64,000 bases of DNA from Neurospora tetrasperma FGSC 2508 (Eukaryota; Ascomycota; Sordariomycetes; Sordariales; Sordariaceae), in contig NW_009799101.1 of NCBI RefSeq assembly GCF_000213175.1, forward strand, positions 4,336,940 to 4,400,939. Direction: 5' to 3'. Of the stretch, positions 57,768-64,000 are shown in pieces. Both the position numbers and the translations under genes were made by a program. Position 1 is the first letter of the stretch. Each line of letters starts with the position of its first letter. The notes under the pieces were generated by a model, which did not search any database, was not told the origin of the DNA, and worked only from the letters and a program-made list of their open reading frames with translations.

Positions 57768-58326
57768 TTACTGTTGAATGAAGTCAGCGACTGTCAGAAG
57801 TCTGGACGAGGAAGGTACATACCAAAATTGATGCATCGGTGGTCTGCTCAGATTTTCCTACTGAGAGCGGGGAGGAACTGGACATAATTTAGTACGAGTT
57901 TGACATGACAACCGCAGGAGTCGCTCGCGACATACCTTCTCCAGTCTTTTCATCTTCCTTTTCTTTCTCCTTCTTTGCCTCCTCGTAACTTGGAAGCCTC
58001 TCCGCAAATGTGGAATACACAGTCATCTCGTTTGAGCTGGGATTCCGAGTGTACGCAGGGAGTTGCGGCTCCGGTTCAATGCGCCGCCCGTTTACAAGGT
58101 GAGAGGCAGGAGCGACTTGAGGGGCGCGGTTGGCGGCACTTCTGGCTGAATGGTTGGTGTCTTCTTGACTCAAGAAATCCAGGATTTGGTCGATATCGAC
58201 CCCCCCAAACAGGTCGACGTCGTCGACATTCTCGTAAATCACTTCGGCGTTTTCGCGGCGCAAAGTGGGAGTCTGGTTGTTGGCCCTAGGGCGAGAGCGG
58301 CGTGCAGATGTGCGTGTGAAAGGCAT
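57768..58326 (-). CDS. PPxY-family protein 4, 142 aa, three exons
   Basis: Exons 57936-58326, 57823-57857 and a last exon that holds only the stop codon (TAA, 57768-57770). Starts MPFTRTSARRSRPRANNQTP. A short helix (YENVDDVDLFGGVDIDQILD) precedes the core LPAYTRNPSSNEMTVYST and the second motif LPSYEEAKKEKEKE. Splicing at GAGAAG/GTATGT gives EGKSEQTTDASIL; the same EGKSE block ends the 59364 gene without an intron, which supports this model. An in-frame ATG at 58440 lies only about 15 bases after the TATA box, so 58326 is the likelier start. Core motifs are of the LPxY type. Confidence 0.7.
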
Positions 58327-58451
58327 CTTGGTGGGTTTGTATTCGGCCAGGCTGGTTAGGTGCGTTTTGGTGATGAGTCTGAGGTGTGCAGGTGTGCGCG
58401 TAGTTGTTGTGAGGAAAGAGAAGATCGCAGTTGGTTCCATCGTGTCGACGG

Positions 58452-58458
58452 TTTTATA
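58452..58458 (-). promoter_or_regulatory. TATA box of PPxY-family gene 4
   Basis: TATAAAA on the minus strand, about 125 bases upstream of the chosen ATG at 58326. Its position argues against the upstream in-frame ATG at 58440. Confidence 0.45.
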
Positions 58459-59363
58459 GACGTTCTTGGTGTTCAAGGCTCTACTCCATTTTCCTCGTTC
58501 GCCAGGTTTGAACACTGAGAAAACCACTGAACAGCCTTACTATTGGCATTTATAGCAGTCTTTTCAAAGTCCAACGTCGCCAGGGGTTTTGAGGTTATAG
58601 TTTCTATAGCAACGGCTCCATACTAAAAACCTTGATCGAGGAGCGAGCCGTCGATACGGGTACCAAGCTATGTTACCGGCAAAATACCTCTTAGTCGAGA
58701 TTCTCAGGAAAGTTTTCCTTGGACTTTACCATTTTCGAAGCAGACAGTAGGCGTTGGTGAAAAGATATAATCGAGTGTCTCGTGGTGGGGGACATGCGCA
58801 GATGTGGTTTGGGTGATGGGTCCCAGGTAATCTTCCATTCGTCCAAAAACAGGTAGGTTTATAACAACCGTTTTAAACATAATAACTAACGACTTCTTGA
58901 AGCCACGTCTCGGTGCCTAAAAGGGCTCAATAGCCGGTAATAATTGTAAACATAAATGCGTAGCGTCGGCCTCCGCGTGTCTCCGTGATGCAAGGATACC
59001 TGTGGCCACCCGGTGAACCGATGGTGTCGTCTGCATCGTAGAAGACCAGACTGTCCCAGGCAGTCTGGGCGGTTTGTACAGTCTCGAAGAATGAGTCAGT
59101 CGCGAAACCGGGCCTAAACCCTCGACTGATAGCGGCGTTGACATTGTTCTGGTCACAATCAGATGATGTAAAATCATGATCTCTTAGTCGTCTCTGAGGC
59201 CAGGCCCTTGTCCTTCTACCTCGAGAAATCTTTTTTAGCTTCAGACTTCGGATTCTCTGCAACAGTCAGTATGTGTTCGACGTTGGAATGTCTAGGTAGG
59301 TAAGGTAGGAACGGATCTAGATAAGAGTGGTTGGTAGACATACCTCCAGCCAGAGCCCTTCTC

Positions 59364-59842
59364 TCATCCTTCTGATTTGCCTTCATCTTCCCCCCTCCCC
59401 GCCTCAGAGTACTCAGGAAGCATCTCCTCCTGCTCCGACGGCGAGATATCGACAGTCGTCTCCCCGGCACCAGGAAGCTTGGTATAAAGAGGCGGTATAT
59501 CCACTTCCTCGGGATTTCTACGCCGATGCGGCCTCGTAGGATGGGGGAGATTGGACCTGCTGGAAGGAACTAGTAAAGAAAAAAAAATCAGTATACTACA
59601 GCCTTTGAGCAATCGAGGGCGATATTAAACGTACCGCGACGAGGACGTTGGACCGGACTACCAAACAGACTTCTGAGAATGTCGTTTACTTGGTCGGTGT
59701 AGATGCCGAAGTCGACGACCTGTCCGTGTTGGTCGACGATCGTCTCGTGGGTAACCGCGTCTTGTCGGCGAAGCGAGGGAGGTGGGTTGTTGGTGGCTTG
59801 TCTGGAGCGACGAGCGTTCGTTCTTTCGGTACCTCTAGACAT
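59364..59842 (-). CDS. PPxY-family protein 5, 137 aa
   Basis: Exons 59635-59842 and 59364-59569 (65-nt intron, GTACGT donor, T-rich tract, TTTACTAG acceptor). Starts MSRGTERTNARRSRQATNNP, like member 4 in its ARRSR block. A helix (FGIYTDQVNDILRSLFGSP) parallels the DIDQILDFL helix of member 4. Core IPPLYTKLPGAGETTVDIS, second motif LPEYSEA, and an EGKSEG end. A further intron (59257-59343) falls in the 3' UTR, matching the 3'-terminal intron of the relatives. AAAGCAACG precedes the ATG as in member 1. Function unknown. Confidence 0.75.
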
Positions 59843-60434
59843 CGTTGCTTTAATACAAGACTGTACTTGTTGGTAAAGAAATGTGATCTCTTCAAGATGT
59901 CGGGTGCGCAAGTGTACCTAGGTGCAGTGGTAGAGGTTATTATATCTGAAGAAGGAAAAGCGTTGTCGGTCCTGAGGGGCCGAGATTTTTATGGACATTT
60001 GCAAAGAGTCAAGGTGTCAGATCTTTTCACTTTTTAGGTAGGTTGCCACTTTGAAGACTGGACGAAATGTGCAGCTGAACAGTCACCCCATTCACTGTTG
60101 TGACAGTATTTACACTCGAAAATTGGAATGACAACGACATGACATGCTGATTGAGAGTGTCTAGCTTGATGAGTTAAAGCCCACAGGAATTGTGTCGTTT
60201 GACTCCTCCAGTGACGTCGATAATCTATTTCCATAACTCAAACAGGATCTAATAGAGGTAGACATGTCCCCTTCACACTCGTGACACCGCACAACCGTGA
60301 TAGATTGTTGCTCATTGTCCCTTCTATGTTTGGTCAGCGGCTGATTCACCAACAAGAAGGCATCCTGCTAGATTTGGACTCGGAATTACCCTACTTACCT
60401 CTAAAGTACTCTGTGGCGTCGGGTAACATGGCTT

Positions 60435-61021
60435 CTAATCAGAAGGGTCGTCCAGGACGAGCCTCGCTAGCAATCCAATCAAAGGAAGGTCGGAGACGGG
60501 GCGCTGGAAAAAAAAAAGGTAGAAGTAGGTAAGTATCAAGATGACCAATCTCGACGTCCTAGAGCGATAATATGATATCAAGTAGGTAGTCGGGGGGGTT
60601 AAGCCTTGCAACGTACCTCCTCCACAATTTCAGTCCGCCTTCTCTTCGCCGACCATCTGCAACGACCATCAAACCTCGTCCTACGCTTTCTTTTCCTCCC
60701 CGCAACCACATCATCCGTAGGCACAGCATCATGGTAGTCTGGCAGCTTCTCCAAAGTCGAGATCTCGACCGTGATCTCGCCGGCTGATGGCACCTTGGTG
60801 TATAGCGGAAGAGGTTCGACTGTTTCCTCTTCGACAGTCAGGAAGTCGGTACGTGGATTGATGCCGAGGACTCGACGGGCTCGAATACGGCGAGCCATTT
60901 GGCGATACCACTGGGTTCGTATCGCCATGTGAACACCTAGTGGAATTACGCTTTCAAAGATTGGATAGTAGCTGGCGTTGGACTGCGGAAGCCTGGTATT
61001 GCTGCGTCCTTCGGAAGGCAT
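60435..61021 (-). CDS. PPxY-family protein 6, 157 aa
   Basis: Exons 60617-61021 and 60435-60503 (113-nt intron, GTACGT donor, T10 tract before CCAG; both sides phase 0). Starts MPSEGRSNTRLPQSNASYYP. Middle has a basic helix (WYRQMARRIRARRVLGI). Core LPLYTKVPSAGEITVEIS, second motif LPDYHDAVPTDD, then a strong basic patch GRKRKRRTRFDGRCRWSAKR, suggesting nuclear or nucleic-acid contact. The second exon adds RPVSDLPLIGLLARLVLDD. If the intron were retained the protein would end at VRCKA, but the in-frame exon and strong acceptor favour splicing. Confidence 0.72.
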
Positions 61022-61846
61022 TTTGCTGTTGAGTTGAGGTGCTGTGATGATGTGATGTTATGTGGTAGATAGGCCTGGGTGTTGGTGCAAGAATGCGCGT
61101 TGCTTGTGCAAGACAGTAGCAAGGAATTGATTGGGACGACTTCCATGTTGTCGACGACTCTAAATCTCTCAAAAGATTTCGACGTTCGCTTCCAGTTTTT
61201 CACGGTCGCTAGATCTGTCCCTGAACAGTGAACACTTGAACAGCGAACAGCACGGGCTTTCACTCAAGGTCCGGGTTGAATGACTACAATGTTCGTGCAC
61301 TGTCAACTTCAAGGATGACAAGTTCTACCTTGCTGTTCACTGTTCAGCAATGTGAGGGCAGGGGACTGAGGATGGTGGCTGTAGTGGTGAGGTATCAGGG
61401 CAGTACCAGCGTATCACTGGCGATGAGGCTCAAACGATGAAGCAAGGCAGGGGGGGAATCCCCCGTGAATGCTTGTAACGAGAAATAAGCGGTTGGAGTA
61501 TTGTATTCATTGGGAGGGTACGATAAGACTCCAATGGAACTAACTTACAAATATATCACCTCTTCCAGACCTGCCATAGATCGTGTTGCCAAGCTTGGCC
61601 TCGCGGAGCAGTTGAGCGTTTTGCTGGTCCTATCATGTCCCTCTAGTCTACGACTAGGTATCCTCTTCTTCCTCCAAAGCATGGAAACAATCTCAAATCC
61701 CTGTTGCACACGGAACTAAAAGACGCGTATAAGGTAGTTAGCTGTCCACGCAAATTATCTCTTAGTTCCATGGCCAACTTACTTGGAGGTATGACACCAG
61801 AGGCACTCACTGCGTGTCCTTCCCCATACGCATCCCAAAACCTCCT

Positions 61847-62623
61847 TCACCTAAGCCAACGGTCAGCTCCCTCCTCATTACCCCATACATGCCGACATCC
61901 AGGACAGTCGCAACACCCCGGCCGATCATAGAGTCTATACATCCAGGTCTCTCCCGCTGTAGGTGCAGGTACCCCTATTCTGGTAGTGCAATCCTCATCA
62001 ACGGAGACGCCTAGAGTAGTGGATGTAAACAGAATTGGATCTGGCAACTGGGTTCCTCTTTCCTGAATATCGACAGCAGGAGTACGCTCGGAGAAAACAG
62101 GGCCTCTAAGTGCCGCCCGCCGTGGCCTTCCTCCTCGTCTGAGTTCCCGCTGCAGAGCGTTGATGCTTTGATTCAAGTTGGAAAGACGGCGAGCAAAATC
62201 TGGAGGAGATGGAGCTTGAGATCCGGTGCCACTTCTCTGCCGGGTTATGTGGGGTGAAGTCTGCCGCGGGCTCGTAGGTTCTGATGCGGGGGAGGTATCC
62301 CTTGAGATAAGCGAGCCTTGAACATCAAGTGGAATGGACATCAACTCATCCGGGGTAATAATCCGGATAGTTGTCGTTTCTGTCATCATTTTGGGATCGA
62401 GTGGCATGCGGTCCAACTTTTGCTGGCGTTGAGACAGGCTTCGGTAAAGCGGAAGGCCCATATCAGTTGTGGATGAGGAGCAGCTGTATGGACAGGGAGG
62501 GATTCGGGCAAGGCCGGGAAGTATAACTGGTAGCAGCTCTAGCACAGCTAAAACAAGAGTTGTGGTTGAGTGGAAGGATCGGAGATCGGAAGTCCTCCGA
62601 CTGAAGGAGATAAAGGAGAGCAT
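61847..62623 (-). CDS. PPxY-array member 7, divergent, Cys-rich end, 258 aa
   Basis: ATG 62623 is the first in the leader region below a TATAAATA element at 62709-62716. The N terminus has a hydrophobic stretch (TLVLAVLELLPVILPGLA). The middle is Ser/Thr/Pro-rich and contains a helix (DFARRLSNLNQSINALQREL). The C terminus has CCDCPGCRHVWG, four close cysteines and a histidine that could bind zinc. It lacks a clear PPxY core, so membership rests on position, strand, composition (TPAVDIQERGTQLPDPILF resembles RPILFQENPSLVPRS in the 44003 gene) and a 3'-UTR intron (61716-61782, CTAAC branch). Function unknown. Confidence 0.55.
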   Translation of the reverse strand: MLSFISFSRRTSDLRSFHSTTTLVLAVLELLPVILPGLARIPPCPYSCSSSTTDMGLPLYRSLSQRQQKLDRMPLDPKMMTETTTIRIITPDELMSIPLDVQGSLISRDTSPASEPTSPRQTSPHITRQRSGTGSQAPSPPDFARRLSNLNQSINALQRELRRGGRPRRAALRGPVFSERTPAVDIQERGTQLPDPILFTSTTLGVSVDEDCTTRIGVPAPTAGETWMYRLYDRPGCCDCPGCRHVWGNEEGADRWLR

Positions 62624-63451
62624 TGGTGGGGGAGAAGTGCTTGATTGGCGCGCTGGTTGAAGGGAAGAAGAGAGCAAAGAAGAAAAGGAGTTCCTGGGCC
62701 CAGGGCCGGTATAAATACATCTCCTGTGAAAGATGGTAGCCTTTCCTCCGACGGCGATTATGTCGGTTCTAGGGTCACATCATTTGTGCATGCCTGTACC
62801 TGATCTGGGTCCAGTTCAGTACTTCCTTCCCCATGCAAGAAGAGACCACATGAGAATTTTAGAATCAAGAAGGATGGAACTTTGCATGGTGTCTCGACAA
62901 GTTCAAATTCATCGAGGCAAATGCGAGCATGCAAAATGTAATGAGAAAATCAGGTTGATGTGATTGACGCGAAGAGGGATAATTGTCCACGGCCTGGAAG
63001 TGACACATGTCAAATGTGTTAGTGCAGATATTTGCATTGAGGCTGGCCACGACTGGAATGTCACATGCGTCATTCATTTTCAACAAGCGCTCTTTGTTCT
63101 TGCATTGGTAAAACTGGTATTAATATGCCCCTGGGAATATCTGTCCTCTTCCATGACGAATTATCAACGCCTGACTCCTCTGAACTTCCCAAACCAGCCG
63201 ATCGGAAAGTCAGAATTGTTTCTATGACCCTTGTCTGCTACCGAACCATGCTTCTCCATCAAATGTGCCACCGCATCCATTTGTCCACCACTTGCTGGTC
63301 TGAATGCCTGCGACCTCGATACCGAAGACTTGTTCGAAGATGACACCAAAAGAAAAAGTGCCGACCACAAACCGGAGTTGCATCAAGAGCAGACCCTTTT
63401 CTTCCCACCACCCCTGGCCAGCCTCCTTCTAGTCGAGCCCTCATCCTCCAC

Positions 63452-64000
63452 CTAATACCCAGATCTATCGCTCCGCATCCGAGACGACTGATCAGCTGAG
63501 CGGCTTCCACCGCTTCCACCGCTTCTGCTGCGTTGACTGGCTGTGCTGCTTGTATTTTGGGTCGCCGTACCCGACTGCCCCAGTCTCTGCCGTCGAGCAC
63601 CTCGAATCGTCGCGTCCGACGGCCGAGGAAGGGGAGGAAGGCGGAGGGAAGGAGGGATGGTTTGACCTTCTCCGCTACCCTGAACTTGGACTTGCGCCAG
63701 GCCTGAGTCCTGGCTCACGACGACCTGAACGAAGCCGCCACGACCGCCGCCGCTTGCCTGGCGCTGCTGTTCCTGCGTTGCAGCGGCTTGAGATGGGCCT
63801 GCCACTTGTTGTTGCTGACGCTGCTGCGGCTGCTGGGGAGCGGCAGGTGCGGAGGCCTGGGCTTCCGGGCGGGGAGGGGTGCTAGCCGCCTCAATCTCGG
63901 GAGTCGACCAATCCATATCCGGAGTGCCGTAGTCCGGGAGACGAAGTTCTTCCTCTTCGGCAGGGGTAGCCAACTCGCTTGAGTTGAAGCTTGTCCGGCT
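63452..64000 (-). CDS. Gln/Ser-rich protein, 5' end beyond the window
   Basis: The frame is open through the right edge (64000) and ends at the stop 63452-63454; at least 182 residues are visible. It holds LRLPDYGTPDMDWSTPEIE (an LPxY motif), Ala/Pro/Gln-rich runs (QQPQQRQQQQ), a VQVVVSQDSGLAQVQVQ segment and a Ser/Arg/Gly-rich tail. All of this is disordered in character. It lies on the same strand as the PPxY array and may be a further relative, but the core is not visible in this part. Confidence 0.55.
   Translation of the reverse strand, partial: SRTSFNSSELATPAEEEELRLPDYGTPDMDWSTPEIEAASTPPRPEAQASAPAAPQQPQQRQQQQVAGPSQAAATQEQQRQASGGGRGGFVQVVVSQDSGLAQVQVQGSGEGQTIPPSLRLPPLPRPSDATIRGARRQRLGQSGTATQNTSSTASQRSRSGGSGGSRSADQSSRMRSDRSGY

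Noticed and set aside
58327-58527. Upstream in-frame ATGs for PPxY gene 4
   Set aside because: They lie at or before the TATA box, so they should not be in the mRNA.
1-64000. LTR or other virus-like elements, CRISPR arrays, rRNA
   Set aside because: No reverse-transcriptase, integrase or capsid-like frame, no long terminal direct repeats, no spaced repeat array and no 5S or rDNA sequence recognised.

Overview
The window looks like a chromosome arm segment of a filamentous ascomycete, most likely a Sordariales fungus related to Neurospora or Sordaria. Genes are split by short introns (about 50-110 nt) with GTAAGT/GTATGT donors and CTAAC/CTGAC branch sites. A class II hydrophobin, a GH10 xylanase, an AA7 sugar oxidase, a BIM1-like copper protein and a fatty-acid alpha-dioxygenase-like protein are all fungal. 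No ribosomal RNA, CRISPR array or LTR-type element was recognised.

Region 1-33 kb is ordinary, fairly gene-rich fungal DNA. In order it holds: a diverged tRNA copy (1148-1241, -), an unknown 254-residue ORF (-), a secreted GH10 xylanase (+), a LanC-like protein (-), an internally repeated proline-rich orphan (+) followed by a partial duplicate of its own 3' end, a class II hydrophobin (+), an intron-bearing tRNA (13114-13208, -), a GPI-anchored BIM1-like copper protein (-) divergent from a ferric/cupric reductase (+), arginyl-tRNA synthetase with two plausible starts (+), a cytochrome P450 with a long low-complexity tail (+), an AA7-type FAD oxidase with an 8-nt exon (+), and a Thr-rich protein fragment (-) whose intron carries a T31 tract.

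Region 33-42 kb has a TATA-driven, spliced but poorly coding locus with a foldback repeat, a 632-bp MITE-like element with terminal inverted repeats (35636-36267), an alpha-dioxygenase-like heme peroxidase (+) and an F-box-like protein (-).

Region 44-64 kb is accessory and the most unusual part. From 52.6 to 62.7 kb seven small genes lie head to tail on the minus strand. Six share a core of the form [PL]PxYT..P...E.T[VM]..S, usually followed by a second [LP]PxY motif and often a KRKR basic patch; the seventh is linked only by position and architecture. An outlying member (44003-44956) has an in-frame stop, and a related-looking ORF runs off the right edge. Nearly all have an intron at or just after the stop codon. 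Between the outlier and the main array (46-52 kb) is a graveyard of decayed gene fragments: a SNF2-helicase-like C terminus, C2H2-finger pieces in two copies, and an inverted duplicate with a CPIxxC motif. The clustered PPxY/LPxY family is the best candidate for an undescribed system here; from the motifs alone a link to NEDD4/Rsp5-type ubiquitin ligases through their WW domains is a testable guess.

All exon boundaries were placed by eye from splice signals, reading phase and family motifs, not from transcripts.
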